A program made the position numbers and the translations under genes. A stretch of DNA of 64,000 nt from positions 1 through 64,000 of the forward strand of contig NZ_JAIUJR010000004.1 of NCBI RefSeq assembly GCF_020166335.1. The letters run 5' to 3'. This DNA is from Winogradskyella alexanderae. Its GTDB lineage: Bacteria; Bacteroidota; Bacteroidia; Flavobacteriales; Flavobacteriaceae. Position 1 is the stretch's first letter; every line of letters starts with the position of its first letter. The notes beneath the pieces were generated by a model, which did not search any database, had not been told where the DNA came from, and worked only from the letters and a program-made list of their open reading frames with translations. Shown here in pieces: positions 1 to 8,440 of this stretch.

Positions 1-708
1 ACAGGCGCCGTTACGGTAACGGACGACGGCAACGGCAACTATACCGTCAACTCGACCGATCCGGACGAGTCCGTGACCAACGAGGTCAACACGGCATTCG
101 CCGTGGTGGGTGGAAATTTGACAATTACAGACAGTGATGGTACTCTCAATGTTCCGCTTACGGATTTAGATTCTGAAGTTACTCAAGTTGTAACTACAGG
201 AAATACTATTGCAGCTCACGATAGTGCGAGTGGTACATCAACAGATATATTAGAAACCGTTACAACAATATCTCAAGCGACCACAACCGGTATTATTACG
301 TATAGCAATGAGGCTGGAGCGAATCAAACAGCAAATGTAATTAGTTCAGATACAAATAATAATATTAGCGCTGGAACAGATGGTGGTGCATATTACAACA
401 GTTTTGTTAAGGCTATGGGTAAAGTGAATGCAAATGGAACAACAAATAAAGCACCATTGAACGCTACGGTTACTAAATTAGGAACTGGTCAATACCAAAT
501 TAATCTGACTCCTGCAATGGCTGATGCAAATTACATTATTCAGTTGACTGTTTTAGACTCTAACGGTGCTGGTAATGATGATTATGACATATCGTATAGT
601 ACACAATTGCCAGGGAGTTTTATTGTTGAAATAGGCGATAATGATAACGGTGGAAGCAACCGAGCCAACCGAGATTTTGAATTTATGTTTACTGTTTTTA
701 ATTATTAG
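1..708 (+). CDS. C-terminal part of a repeat-containing surface protein (5' end outside window)
   Basis: The frame is open from base 1 to the TAG at 706-708, so this is the last 235 residues of a longer protein. The first ~37 codons read like one unit of an acidic Thr/Asp/Asn-rich repeat (DDGNGNYTVN, DPDESVTNEVNT) of the kind found in long flavobacterial adhesins. The following ITDSDGTLNVPLTDL stretch leads into a ~100-residue C-terminal domain from about residue 125 (YYNSFVKAMGKVNANG ... FMFTVFNY). I recall similar C-terminal domains at the ends of other repeat and collagen-like Bacteroidota proteins, but give no family name. Bases 1-110 are ~62% G+C, the rest of the gene is AT-rich. It is followed after 3 bases by the collagen-like gene, so the two are probably co-transcribed. 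An ATG at 73 lies inside the repeat and is not the real start. Function unknown; surface exposure is inferred. Confidence 0.75.
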   Translation, partial: TGAVTVTDDGNGNYTVNSTDPDESVTNEVNTAFAVVGGNLTITDSDGTLNVPLTDLDSEVTQVVTTGNTIAAHDSASGTSTDILETVTTISQATTTGIITYSNEAGANQTANVISSDTNNNISAGTDGGAYYNSFVKAMGKVNANGTTNKAPLNATVTKLGTGQYQINLTPAMADANYIIQLTVLDSNGAGNDDYDISYSTQLPGSFIVEIGDNDNGGSNRANRDFEFMFTVFNY

Positions 709-711
709 ATA

Positions 712-1545
712 ATGAAAAAATTAATTTTTCTTTTATTACTATTTGGTTCATTCTATTTAGAAGCGCAAGTACCAAATGGTGACGAATTAGTTGCAATACA
801 TGTAGTGACCGAAGCAGAAATGTTGACCATTACCAATGCTCCAGAAGGTGCATTAATATATAATTCTACAGATAAAACTATATATAGGTATACTGACACG
901 GCATGGGAAAGCTTAGAAAAAGCATCATCACTTGTTGACAATGGCGATGGAACAGTTACATATACAAATGAAGACGGACATATAGTAACCGTTGGAATTA
1001 TTGGCCCACAAGGACCTGCTGGACCACAAGGGCCTCCAGGTGCGGATGGTGCCGACGGTGCAATAGGGCCACAAGGACCGGCTGGACCACAGGGACCAGC
1101 AGGGCCTTCAAATGTTTATTTGGGTTCATTTATTATAACCAGCACTGGAAATCAAACTATCACTGGCCTGCCATTTCAACCATCACAAATAACGTTTGTT
1201 GCACATGCGAATGTGGAAAATTTCGGAATCGATGCGGACAATCAAGTTGGCAACAACAACAGTGGAATTGCAAATGCCTACGGATCAATGAATGGTTTTG
1301 CAAGAGACGATGGAGGATCGATAACACAAGGCGTAATTTATGTTGGAGGTAGCGGTAATTCTATTAATGATATATCACGTTATTCTTCAAATGCCAGATG
1401 TATTGGTATAAGATATAGTAACCAAAATGGTGATGCTGTAGGTAGAACCCTGGCACAATTTACATCATTTAATGCTAATGGATTTACCATTAATGTTACT
1501 AATCAATCTGACAATCTACTTGTATTTTATACTGCTTACCAATAA
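712..1545 (+). CDS. Exported collagen-like (Gly-X-Y) repeat protein
   Basis: The 277-residue protein starts with a typical signal peptide ([19 protein letters not shown]) and is therefore exported. Residues 20-97 are a non-repetitive N-terminal part ending in [14 protein letters not shown], a motif also common in long flavobacterial repeat proteins. Residues 98-133 are 12 uninterrupted Gly-X-Y triplets rich in GPQ and GPA, followed by a ~144-residue Gly/Asn-rich C-terminal domain. Bacterial collagen-like proteins form trimeric stalks, with the terminal domain acting as trimerisation or binding head; that role here is inference. The gene lies 3 bases after the upstream repeat-protein gene and 7 bases before a T9SS-type protein gene, so the three look like one transcription unit. 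No T9SS sorting domain is visible, so how it is anchored is unclear. Confidence 0.8.
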   Translation: MKKLIFLLLLFGSFYLEAQVPNGDELVAIHVVTEAEMLTITNAPEGALIYNSTDKTIYRYTDTAWESLEKASSLVDNGDGTVTYTNEDGHIVTVGIIGPQGPAGPQGPPGADGADGAIGPQGPAGPQGPAGPSNVYLGSFIITSTGNQTITGLPFQPSQITFVAHANVENFGIDADNQVGNNNSGIANAYGSMNGFARDDGGSITQGVIYVGGSGNSINDISRYSSNARCIGIRYSNQNGDAVGRTLAQFTSFNANGFTINVTNQSDNLLVFYTAYQ

Positions 1546-1552
1546 ATAAAAA

Positions 1553-2692
1553 ATGAAAAGAATTTTTTCAATACTAATTATAATGTCAGTTGGCCATAGT
1601 TGGTCACAATCTGAGTTTCATAATTTTGGAAATCTTCAGATTCATGATGAAGGACAAATAGGGTTTCATGTAAATCTTCAGAATGATGGTGCATTTAATC
1701 AAAATTTAGGATTGGCAGGATTTTATAATTCAACTGAATCTTTATTTATTTACGGTACTGAAATCCCTAAATTCTTTGATATGGAAGTTGAAGTTCCCAA
1801 TCATCTGAATTTATTAATAAATACAGAAGTCGAAAATAGTCTTAGTTATATTTCGGGCGATATTGTTACACCAAGATTAAGCCCAAGTATCTCATTAGAT
1901 TTTTTGGGTGACTCATTTTACGTACTTGAAAGTGATTTTCAAAATACAGACGGTTACGCCTCTTATGATGGGTCTAATGAGTTTAGCTTTCCTATTGGTG
2001 CAGATAATAAACTGAGACCACTCATTACGCCTGTTCGAACTTCAAATTTAAAATTTTCTGCAGCCTATTTTAATGAAGACCCAAATTTCCCATCAACATT
2101 TACCGAAGGATTTAACACAAATAACTTTGAAGGCATATTAAATGTGATTAGTGATTTTGAATTTTGGGATTTTGATGGGTCTAACGAAACTATCGTCACC
2201 TTAACATGGGAACAATCAAGTGGAATAGATGATTTAGTTTCAAATTTAGACGAACTCAGGGTAGTTGGCTGGCATATTGCTGACCAAGAATGGAAGGATT
2301 TAGGAAACTCATCTGTGAGCGGTAGCTTCCTTTCAGGTCAGATTTCGTCTTTTATTTTTAATCCAAACGAATATGAGGTCATAACCTTTGGCTCATTGAA
2401 AACAAGTGATGAACTTGAAGTCTATAATTTAATTTCGCCCAATGGTGATGGCCTGAATGATGTCTTTGTAATTGATGGAATTACGCTTTTTGATAATGAA
2501 GTTAAAATTTTTAATCGCTGGGGAAATAAGGTCTTTGAGACCAGAAACTATCAAAATGACTGGAATGGCTTTGCAAATACTGGACGAATCTTTGGTAAGG
2601 GCGAAGCATTACCAGTAGGTACTTATTTCTATACTGTGGAGCTGAAAGATGAGAATTTAAACTTTGCTGGCTGGCTATATATTAATTATTGA
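1553..2692 (+). CDS. Secreted protein with gliding motility-associated (CHU_C, type B) C-terminal domain
   Basis: This 379-residue protein has an N-terminal signal peptide (cleavage probably after SWSQ) and a C-terminal domain of about 85 residues that starts at LISPNGDGLNDVF and continues with KIFNRWGNKVFE, NDWNG and PVGTYFYTVEL. This is the hallmark of the CHU_C/T9SS type B sorting domain, which directs cargo across the outer membrane through the type IX system. The central ~270 residues are not recognised; they contain FSFPIGADNKLRPL, a motif I associate with similar flavobacterial secreted proteins. It is the third gene of the apparent surface-protein unit starting before base 1. Downstream there is no clear hairpin before the next gene. 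Assignment of the sorting domain is firm; the function of the rest is unknown. Confidence 0.85.
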   Translation: MKRIFSILIIMSVGHSWSQSEFHNFGNLQIHDEGQIGFHVNLQNDGAFNQNLGLAGFYNSTESLFIYGTEIPKFFDMEVEVPNHLNLLINTEVENSLSYISGDIVTPRLSPSISLDFLGDSFYVLESDFQNTDGYASYDGSNEFSFPIGADNKLRPLITPVRTSNLKFSAAYFNEDPNFPSTFTEGFNTNNFEGILNVISDFEFWDFDGSNETIVTLTWEQSSGIDDLVSNLDELRVVGWHIADQEWKDLGNSSVSGSFLSGQISSFIFNPNEYEVITFGSLKTSDELEVYNLISPNGDGLNDVFVIDGITLFDNEVKIFNRWGNKVFETRNYQNDWNGFANTGRIFGKGEALPVGTYFYTVELKDENLNFAGWLYINY

Positions 2693-2787
2693 TATATACA
2701 AATTCTAATTTCTTGATGGTCAAAAAAAAGTTTTTTTATGTTTTTTGCGTCATACTTTTATAACTTAAACACATTAATTTAATCCCA

Positions 2788-3555
2788 ATGAGAAGAGGAG
2801 CCTTTAAAACCAGACTGATTATTGGACTCGCTATTGTGGCTTTTGCTTTTATAAGAAGGTGTAGCCAACAAGAGACCAATCCATATACAGGTAGAACACA
2901 GGCAATATCATTATCTCCCGAACAAGAAATAGCAATTGGTTTACAAAGTGCACCAGGTATGGCCCAACAACACGGTGGTCTGCATCCTGACAATAGATAT
3001 CAAGCATTGGTTGATAATGTTGGTAAGAAATTGATTGAAAGCAGTATCGCTAAAAATACACCTTACAGATATGAATTTCATCTGTTATCTGACCAACGTA
3101 CCATAAATGCTTTTGCACTTCCAGGAGGACAAATATTTATAACCTATGCTCTATTTTCTAAACTAGAAAATGAAGATCAACTAGCAGGTGTTTTAGGACA
3201 TGAGATAGGTCATGTGTTGGGGAAGCACTCTAACGAACGTATAACAGAATCGAAATATTGGCAAACTTTAATTATGGGAGCAGGAGCAATTGATATGGGT
3301 GCTGTTGCACAGCAAATTGGTCAAGGCACTCTACTTAAAAATGGTAGAGATGATGAACTCGAAAGCGATGAACTCGGCGTTCATTTTATGATTGATGCTG
3401 GATATAATCCCGAAGAAATGATTGGTGTCATGAAAATATTAAAGCAAGCGGCAGGACCAAACAGGGTACCTGAATTCCAAAGTACACACCCAGATCCTGA
3501 AAACAGGATAGAACATATTAGAGATGCAATTAGAAAATATAAAAATGCGTCTTAG
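2788..3555 (+). CDS. M48 family zinc metalloprotease
   Basis: A 255-residue peptidase with the zinc motif HEIGH at residues 138-142, extended to HEIGHVLGKH, and the downstream glutamate motif ESDELG supplying the third ligand. The region before it (NAFALPGGQIFITYALF) and the final THPDPENRIEHI are typical of the M48 (Ste24/HtpX/BepA-like) family. The N-terminus has one hydrophobic stretch (residues 9-22) followed by RRCSQQE, so it is either membrane-anchored or a lipoprotein with a weak lipobox. The likely site of action is the periplasm, in envelope protein quality control; the exact substrate is unknown. It appears to be a single-gene unit. The stop codon is embedded in a strong hairpin. 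Confidence 0.88.
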   Translation: MRRGAFKTRLIIGLAIVAFAFIRRCSQQETNPYTGRTQAISLSPEQEIAIGLQSAPGMAQQHGGLHPDNRYQALVDNVGKKLIESSIAKNTPYRYEFHLLSDQRTINAFALPGGQIFITYALFSKLENEDQLAGVLGHEIGHVLGKHSNERITESKYWQTLIMGAGAIDMGAVAQQIGQGTLLKNGRDDELESDELGVHFMIDAGYNPEEMIGVMKILKQAAGPNRVPEFQSTHPDPENRIEHIRDAIRKYKNAS

Positions 3556-3570
3556 GTAAGACGCATTTTT
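3541..3570 (+). terminator. Intrinsic terminator overlapping the end of the M48 protease gene
   Basis: Perfect inverted repeat: the 14-base arm 3541-3554 (AAAAATGCGTCTTA) pairs with 3557-3570, with GG between. The right arm ends in a run of five T. The left arm includes the last four codons and most of the stop codon of the protease gene. Confidence 0.85.
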
Positions 3571-3783
3571 ACTAACTAACTAACTCAAATAATTGCCTGT
3601 AATAGACATTAAACTTTTATTTTCCAAATATCATGCCGTATTTTGATCGATTTTTCACTTTTTGAATTTATGTCGATTCATAAATATTCCTCCAAACGAA
3701 ATGAAATGCTCTTCTTTCTTGCTTTTATAAATAGACGATAAATTCTTCAATGTATTACGCTAAAAACATTAAATAACACTTTC

Positions 3784-3810
3784 TTAACGATTTGAAAACA
3801 AATTTGTTAA
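3784..3810. repeat. Interrupted inverted repeat (hairpin)
   Basis: TTAAC (3784-3788) and ATTTG (3790-3794) pair with CAAAT (3799-3803) and GTTAA (3806-3810) around a four-A loop. The two arms have small internal bulges (one base on the left, two on the right). It lacks a U-tract, so it is not a standard terminator; an operator or decayed element is possible. Confidence 0.4.
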
Positions 3811-3900
3811 AGCATTCATAATAATGAAAACTGCATCAAAAAATATCTTCTAATGAAAGCTAATAGATTGTAATCTGCCAAATTTTTTCTGTCTCGCAAT

Positions 3901-3929
3901 TTGTTATCAAGCACGATATAGTATCTTTG
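3901..3929 (+). promoter_or_regulatory. Bacteroidota promoter for gpmI
   Basis: TTG at 3901-3903, 18 bases, then TATCTTTG at 3922-3929. This matches the flavobacterial -33/-7 consensus TTG-N17-19-TAnnTTTG exactly. The gpmI ATG follows 20 bases after the -7 box. Confidence 0.75.
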
Positions 3930-3949
3930 ATATCCTTAAGATTTAGACC

Positions 3950-5467
3950 ATGAATAAAAAGGTTATTTTAATGATTTTAGATGGTTGGGGGAAATCTCCC
4001 GATCCAAAGGTATCTGCAATTGATAATGCCAAAACCCCATTTATCGATTCACTTTACACAAAATACCCAAATGCGAGTTTAAGAACAGATGGTTTACATG
4101 TTGGACTACCAGAAGGACAGATGGGCAACAGTGAAGTTGGGCATATGAATATAGGTGCTGGCCGTATTGTATATCAAGATTTAGTTAAAATAAATCTCGC
4201 TGTTGAAAACAAAACTCTTAAAGAGGAAAAAGTTTTAACCGATGCATTCAAATATGCAAAAGACAATAACAAAAATGTTCATTTATTAGGTTTAGTAAGT
4301 GATGGAGGGGTACATTCTCATATCAATCATTTATTTGGTTTAATTGATGCTACCAATGACTACGATTTAAAAAATGTTTATGTTCATGCTTTTACGGATG
4401 GTAGAGATGTAGATCCAAAATCTGGTTACGGTTTTATTTCGGATCTGGTAGACCATATGGAAAAATCTACTGGCAAGCTGGCGACCGTCACAGGACGATA
4501 TTATGCAATGGACAGGGACAAACGTTGGGAGCGCGTAAAACTTGCTTACGATGCAATGGTCAATGGAATTGGTACACATACTACAAATGTCTTAGCAACA
4601 ATAAAAAATAGCTATGAGGAAAATATTACGGATGAGTTTATTAAACCGATAGTAATAACGGATAAGCAAGGTAATCCAACAACCAACATCAAGGAGGACG
4701 ATGTCGTGATATTTTTTAATTTTAGAACAGACAGAGGTAGACAGTTAACACAAGTTCTCTCCCAAGAGGATTTTCACGAATATGGCATGCATAAATTAAA
4801 TCTTCATTATGTAACACTTACTAACTATGATGATACTTTCAGAGGTATTAATGTTGTTTTTGAAAAAGATAATCTGAGTGATACATTAGGTGAGATTCTC
4901 GAAAAAAACAACAAATCGCAAATAAGAATTGCCGAAACCGAAAAATATCCGCATGTAACCTTTTTCTTTTCTGGAGGACGTGAAGAACCGTTTAAGAATG
5001 AAACAAGAATATTAAGAAATTCTCCAAAAGTTGCAACTTATGATTTAATGCCAGAAATGAGTGCCTATGAACTAAGGGATGCACTTGTACCAGAATTAGA
5101 AAAGGGCAAGGTGGATTTTGTATGCTTAAATTTCGCTAATGGTGATATGGTAGGTCATACTGGTGTAATGGAAGCCGCTATTAAAGCTTGTGAAGCTGTT
5201 GATGCGTGTGTTAAAGATGTAGTCACCGCAGCACTTGACAACAATTATACTACAATTTTAATTGCCGATCATGGTAATTGTGAAACTATGATTAATCCGG
5301 ACGGTACACCTCATACAGCACATACCACAAATCCCGTACCTGTTATTTTAATAGATAAAGATTTAAAAGAAATAAAGGATGGGATATTAGGAGACATAGC
5401 ACCAACAGTTTTAAAATTGATGGGATTATCCCAACCAGAAGCAATGACCAGACATAGCCTTGTGTAA
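3950..5467 (+). CDS. gpmI: 2,3-bisphosphoglycerate-independent phosphoglycerate mutase
   Basis: Interconverts 3-phosphoglycerate and 2-phosphoglycerate in glycolysis and gluconeogenesis through a phosphoserine intermediate, with two Mn ions in the active site. The 505 residues match the usual ~510 of the family. Visible signatures: DGWG at residues 11-14, the nucleophile Ser61 in GNSEVGHMNIGAGR, then TDGRDVDPKSG, GRYYAMDRDKRWER, FFNFRTDRGRQ, FSGGREEPF and the C-terminal metal motifs NGDMVGHTG and ADHGNCETM. It has its own consensus promoter and is followed after 26 bases by a small HAD-type phosphatase gene, with which it may be co-transcribed. The enzyme is the cofactor-independent type, unrelated to the dPGM family. 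Confidence 0.97.
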   Translation: MNKKVILMILDGWGKSPDPKVSAIDNAKTPFIDSLYTKYPNASLRTDGLHVGLPEGQMGNSEVGHMNIGAGRIVYQDLVKINLAVENKTLKEEKVLTDAFKYAKDNNKNVHLLGLVSDGGVHSHINHLFGLIDATNDYDLKNVYVHAFTDGRDVDPKSGYGFISDLVDHMEKSTGKLATVTGRYYAMDRDKRWERVKLAYDAMVNGIGTHTTNVLATIKNSYEENITDEFIKPIVITDKQGNPTTNIKEDDVVIFFNFRTDRGRQLTQVLSQEDFHEYGMHKLNLHYVTLTNYDDTFRGINVVFEKDNLSDTLGEILEKNNKSQIRIAETEKYPHVTFFFSGGREEPFKNETRILRNSPKVATYDLMPEMSAYELRDALVPELEKGKVDFVCLNFANGDMVGHTGVMEAAIKACEAVDACVKDVVTAALDNNYTTILIADHGNCETMINPDGTPHTAHTTNPVPVILIDKDLKEIKDGILGDIAPTVLKLMGLSQPEAMTRHSLV

Positions 5468-5493
5468 TACTAAAAAACCACAAAAAATAAGAA

Positions 5494-5904
5494 ATGAATT
5501 TCAAGGATAGAATGATAATTGCAGTAGATTTTGATGGTACCATTGTAGAGGATGCCTATCCTAAAATAGGTAAAACCAGAATTTTTGCATTTGAAACATT
5601 AAAACGGCTTCAAGAAGATGGACACCGTCTAATTCTTTGGACATATAGATGCGGAAACAGACTCACGGAAGCAGTAGAGTTTTGTAAAGAAAATGGCATA
5701 GAATTCTATGCCGTTAATGCAAGTTTTCCAGAAGAAAAATTTGATTACAGCCGAAGCCGAAAAATACATGCAGATCTTTTCATTGACGATCGTAATATTG
5801 GAGGTATTTTAGGTTGGGGAGAAATTTATCAAATGATAACCAACGAAACTCCAGATATTAAGTCTGCCCAACGAAAAGGTGGTTTATTTGGTTGGTTTAA
5901 ATAA
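5494..5904 (+). CDS. Small HAD-superfamily hydrolase (BT0820-like)
   Basis: A 136-residue protein with the HAD nucleophile motif DFDGT near residue 12 (IIAVDFDGTIVEDAYP), the LILWTYRCGNRL segment corresponding to motif II, and the DLFIDDRN acidic motif near the C-terminus. There is no room for a large cap domain, so it is a minimal core-type phosphatase acting on an unknown, possibly phosphorylated, substrate. Related small HAD proteins are common in Bacteroidota. It lies 26 bases after gpmI on the same strand and ends one base before the stop codon of the convergent CoA-transferase gene. The ATG at 5494 was chosen; a second Met six residues on is also possible. Confidence 0.82.
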   Translation: MNFKDRMIIAVDFDGTIVEDAYPKIGKTRIFAFETLKRLQEDGHRLILWTYRCGNRLTEAVEFCKENGIEFYAVNASFPEEKFDYSRSRKIHADLFIDDRNIGGILGWGEIYQMITNETPDIKSAQRKGGLFGWFK

Positions 5905-7170
5905 TTATACCAATTCAAAATAAGCTCTATCTATTTCTTCCCTGTGATCTGGGTGAGCAATTTCGACAAGTGATTTGACACGTTGCTTAATGGTTTTACC
6001 ATAAAGATTTGCAACACCGTACTCTGTAACCACATAATTAACATGAGCTCGCGTTGTAACGACACCAGCTCCTGGTTTTAAAGTTGGTACAATTCTACTT
6101 ATACCATGTTTAGTAACAGACGGGAGGGCAATAATTGCTTTACCACCTTCACTCAATGAGGCACCACGGATAAAATCCATCTGACCACCAACGCCAGAAT
6201 ACATCTTAGAACCTATAGAATCTGCACAAACCTGTCCCGTAACATCAACCTCTACGGCAGAGTTAATTGCCACCATTCTTGGGTTTTGTTTAATAACTGA
6301 TACGTCATTTACATAATCTGACGAACGTAGTTCTACAAATGGATTATCATTTACATAATCGTACAATCGTTGAGAACCCATTAAAAATGTTGCCAGAGCT
6401 CTTCCTGGGTTTATTGCTTTATAATTTCCATTAATTACATCCTCAAGAATAAGATCAATTACACCATCAGAGAACATTTCGGTATGTAGTCCTAAATCCT
6501 TATGGTTATGTAAACGGGTTAAAACCGCATTAGGAATATTACCTATACCCATTTGAAGCGTACTACGATCGTCAATCAATTCGGCAATGTAGTCACCAAT
6601 TTTAGTTTCAACTGCGGTGGGTTTAGACAATGGAAATGCAGGCAATGGAACATCTACCTCAACAAATGCATCAATTTCAGTTACATGGATTATTCCGTCA
6701 CCAAATGTTCTTGGCATTTTTTTGTTAACCTGAGCTATGACGTAATCAGCATTATCAATTGCTGCCAAGGTTGCTTCGACTGAGACCCCTAAGGAGCAAT
6801 ACCCATGTTTGTCTGGTACAGAAACATGAATAAGTGCAACATTAATATCCACGATATTACGTTTGAATAGTAGCGGAAGTTCACTTAAAAAGACTGGTGT
6901 ATAGGAACCATTTCCAGCGTGAAGTGTATGACGGACATTTCGTCCTATAAAAAAAGAATTAACATGAAAACTCTCCGATAATTCAGGATTAGCGTAGGGC
7001 GCCTCTCCTTCGGTATGCAGTTGGCATATTTCAACATTTCTTAATTCCTCATATCTATCTGTTAATGCCTTGATCAAGACAGAAGGCACTGCTGCAGCGG
7101 CCTGTAAATAAACCTTATCGTTAGATTTTACAACTTTTAGCGCTTCCTCCGCACTTACTGTTTTGTACAT
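5905..7170 (-). CDS. Acetyl-CoA hydrolase/CoA-transferase family protein
   Basis: A 421-residue member of the acetyl-CoA hydrolase/4-hydroxybutyrate CoA-transferase family, which moves or removes CoA on short acyl-CoAs such as acetyl-CoA. Typical segments are GIGNIPNAVL, HTEMFSDGV (the family places the catalytic glutamate here), AINSAVEVDVTGQV, GVGGQMDF and RAHVNYVVTEYGVANL. The frame can be extended upstream to 7233, but the extension crosses a likely -7 box at 7190-7197 and carries unrelated residues; MYKTVSAEEAL at 7170 fits the family start. Substrate cannot be fixed from sequence. It is transcribed alone, convergent with the HAD gene and divergent from map. Confidence 0.88.
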   Translation of the reverse strand: MYKTVSAEEALKVVKSNDKVYLQAAAAVPSVLIKALTDRYEELRNVEICQLHTEGEAPYANPELSESFHVNSFFIGRNVRHTLHAGNGSYTPVFLSELPLLFKRNIVDINVALIHVSVPDKHGYCSLGVSVEATLAAIDNADYVIAQVNKKMPRTFGDGIIHVTEIDAFVEVDVPLPAFPLSKPTAVETKIGDYIAELIDDRSTLQMGIGNIPNAVLTRLHNHKDLGLHTEMFSDGVIDLILEDVINGNYKAINPGRALATFLMGSQRLYDYVNDNPFVELRSSDYVNDVSVIKQNPRMVAINSAVEVDVTGQVCADSIGSKMYSGVGGQMDFIRGASLSEGGKAIIALPSVTKHGISRIVPTLKPGAGVVTTRAHVNYVVTEYGVANLYGKTIKQRVKSLVEIAHPDHREEIDRAYFELV

Positions 7171-7189
7171 AATTTTTTTCTTAAGACTA

Positions 7190-7197
7190 CAAACATA
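7190..7197 (-). promoter_or_regulatory. Probable -7 box for the CoA-transferase gene
   Basis: On the minus strand this reads TATGTTTG (consensus TAnnTTTG), 19 bases before the ATG at 7170. No TTG is visible at the right distance upstream, so only half of the promoter is supported. Confidence 0.4.
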
Positions 7198-7267
7198 CCC
7201 CACAAATGGTATAAAAAAACTGTCATTTATCATGTTTTTCCAAAATTTAAAACTTGTTATAATTACC

Positions 7268-7275
7268 TATCTTTG
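7268..7275 (+). promoter_or_regulatory. Probable -7 box for map
   Basis: TATCTTTG (consensus TAnnTTTG) ends 18 bases before the map ATG at 7294. A TTG at 7255-7257 is too close to serve as the -33 element, so the upstream half is not convincing. The box covers the upstream TTG that could otherwise be read as a start codon. Confidence 0.5.
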
Positions 7276-7293
7276 CCACCTAATTGTAGCATT

Positions 7294-8112
7294 ATGATTA
7301 TTGTAAAAACTAGAGAAGAAATTGAATTAATGCGCCAAAGTGCTTTGGTTGTATCTAAAACCCTTGGCATGTTGGCAAAAGAGGTTAAAGAAGGTGTGAC
7401 AACCAATCATTTGGATAAAATTGCGGAGGAATTTATTAGAGATCATGGTGCCCTTCCAGGATTTAAAGGCCTATATGATTGCCCTTCGACATTACTTTGT
7501 AGTGTTAACGAAGCAGTTGTACATGGTTTACCTACGGACAGGCCTCTTGAAGATGGCGATATCGTTTCCATTGACTGTGGTGCATTAATGAACGATTTTT
7601 ACGGTGATCATGCCTATACTTTTGAAATTGGTAATGTAAATGTAGAGACCAAAAAACTCATTAGAGTTACTAAGGAGTCGCTATATGTTGGAATTAGAGA
7701 ATTAAAAGTTGGCAATAGAGTTGGGGACGTTGGTTATGCAATACAGCAATATTGCGAAGCAGAGGGTTACGGAGTGGTACGTGAGTTAGTAGGACATGGT
7801 TTAGGAAGAAAAATGCACGAAGACCCTGAAATGCCTAATTATGGTAAAAGAGGAAGAGGTAAAAAATTCATTGAAGGTATGGTTGTTGCGATAGAACCCA
7901 TGATAAATATGGGCACTCATAAAGTTAAACAACTAAAAGACGGATGGACTATTGTTACTCAAGACGGAAAACCAAGTGTACATTTTGAACACGACGTGGC
8001 CATTATTGATGGAAAACCTGAAATACTCTCCACATTTGCTTATGTTCATGAAGCTTTAGGAATTTCATCCAATAAAGAAGACGAATTTAGACAAAAAGCT
8101 TTGGTGTTATGA
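7294..8112 (+). CDS. map: Type I methionine aminopeptidase
   Basis: Removes the initiator methionine from nascent proteins in the cytoplasm. The 272-residue protein has the full metal-ligand set of the pita-bread fold: Asp in SIDCGAL and Asp in FYGDHAYTF, His in GHGLGRKMHEDP, Glu in AIEPMIN and Glu in HFEHDVAI. There is no N-terminal SH3 or zinc extension, as in bacterial type I enzymes. The ATG at 7294 begins MIIVKTREEIELM, the usual family start; an in-frame TTG at 7273 lies inside a -7 promoter box and is rejected. The stop overlaps the start of the following cupin gene by four bases (ATGA), which points to translational coupling. Confidence 0.95.
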   Translation: MIIVKTREEIELMRQSALVVSKTLGMLAKEVKEGVTTNHLDKIAEEFIRDHGALPGFKGLYDCPSTLLCSVNEAVVHGLPTDRPLEDGDIVSIDCGALMNDFYGDHAYTFEIGNVNVETKKLIRVTKESLYVGIRELKVGNRVGDVGYAIQQYCEAEGYGVVRELVGHGLGRKMHEDPEMPNYGKRGRGKKFIEGMVVAIEPMINMGTHKVKQLKDGWTIVTQDGKPSVHFEHDVAIIDGKPEILSTFAYVHEALGISSNKEDEFRQKALVL

Positions 8113-8432
8113 TATTTGAAAAACAACTTAATGAAATCGAGCCCAAAGAGATTGTAAAAGGCTTTAAAGCTAGATTTGTACACACCGATACAATGACTGT
8201 CTCATTCTGGGAAGTTGAGGCTGGAGCCTCATTACCTCTACACCATCATATAAACGAACAAGTTTCTCATATTGTAGAGGGAGAATTTGAAATGACTATT
8301 GACGGTAAAACAAAAATATATACAAGTGGCTCCATAATGGTTATTCCACCTAATATTGAACATTCTGGCAAAGCCATAACACCATGTAAAATTTTAGACA
8401 TTTTTAATCCAGCCAGGGAAGACTATAAATAG
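8109..8432 (+). CDS. Small cupin-domain protein
   Basis: A 107-residue single-domain cupin. Cupin motif 1 is visible as PLHHHINEQVSHIVEGEFE, with three consecutive His and a Glu as potential metal ligands, and motif 2 as VIPPNIEHSG with another His. Such proteins bind a divalent metal and may be enzymes, isomerases or small-molecule sensors; this one cannot be assigned more closely. Its start overlaps the map stop codon (ATGA at 8109-8112) and the methyltransferase gene follows after 8 bases, so the three form a tight operon. Confidence 0.83.
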   Translation: MIFEKQLNEIEPKEIVKGFKARFVHTDTMTVSFWEVEAGASLPLHHHINEQVSHIVEGEFEMTIDGKTKIYTSGSIMVIPPNIEHSGKAITPCKILDIFNPAREDYK

Positions 8433-8440
8433 TTTTAATT

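Larger units (their letters stand above)
3571..3949. other. 379-base intergenic region without a recognisable gene
   Basis: No open frame here has a start, length or composition suggesting a gene. The region is very AT-rich. Two structures stand out: an interrupted hairpin at 3784-3810 (arms TTAAC/GTTAA and ATTTG/CAAAT around an AAAA loop) with no T-run, and the promoter at 3901-3929 next to gpmI. The short duplications and stop-rich frames could be remains of a lost gene, but I cannot identify any family in them. Confidence 0.6.

Noticed and set aside
998-1115. G+C-rich repetitive stretch as a possible inserted element
   Set aside because: It is fully explained by the codons of 12 Gly-X-Y triplets.
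2736-2993. 85-codon minus-strand frame over the start of the M48 protease
   Set aside because: Shadow of the protease signal region; Cys/Pro-rich composition is not protein-like.
7273-7293. Upstream TTG start for map
   Set aside because: The TTG is part of the TATCTTTG promoter box, and the family start is the ATG at 7294.
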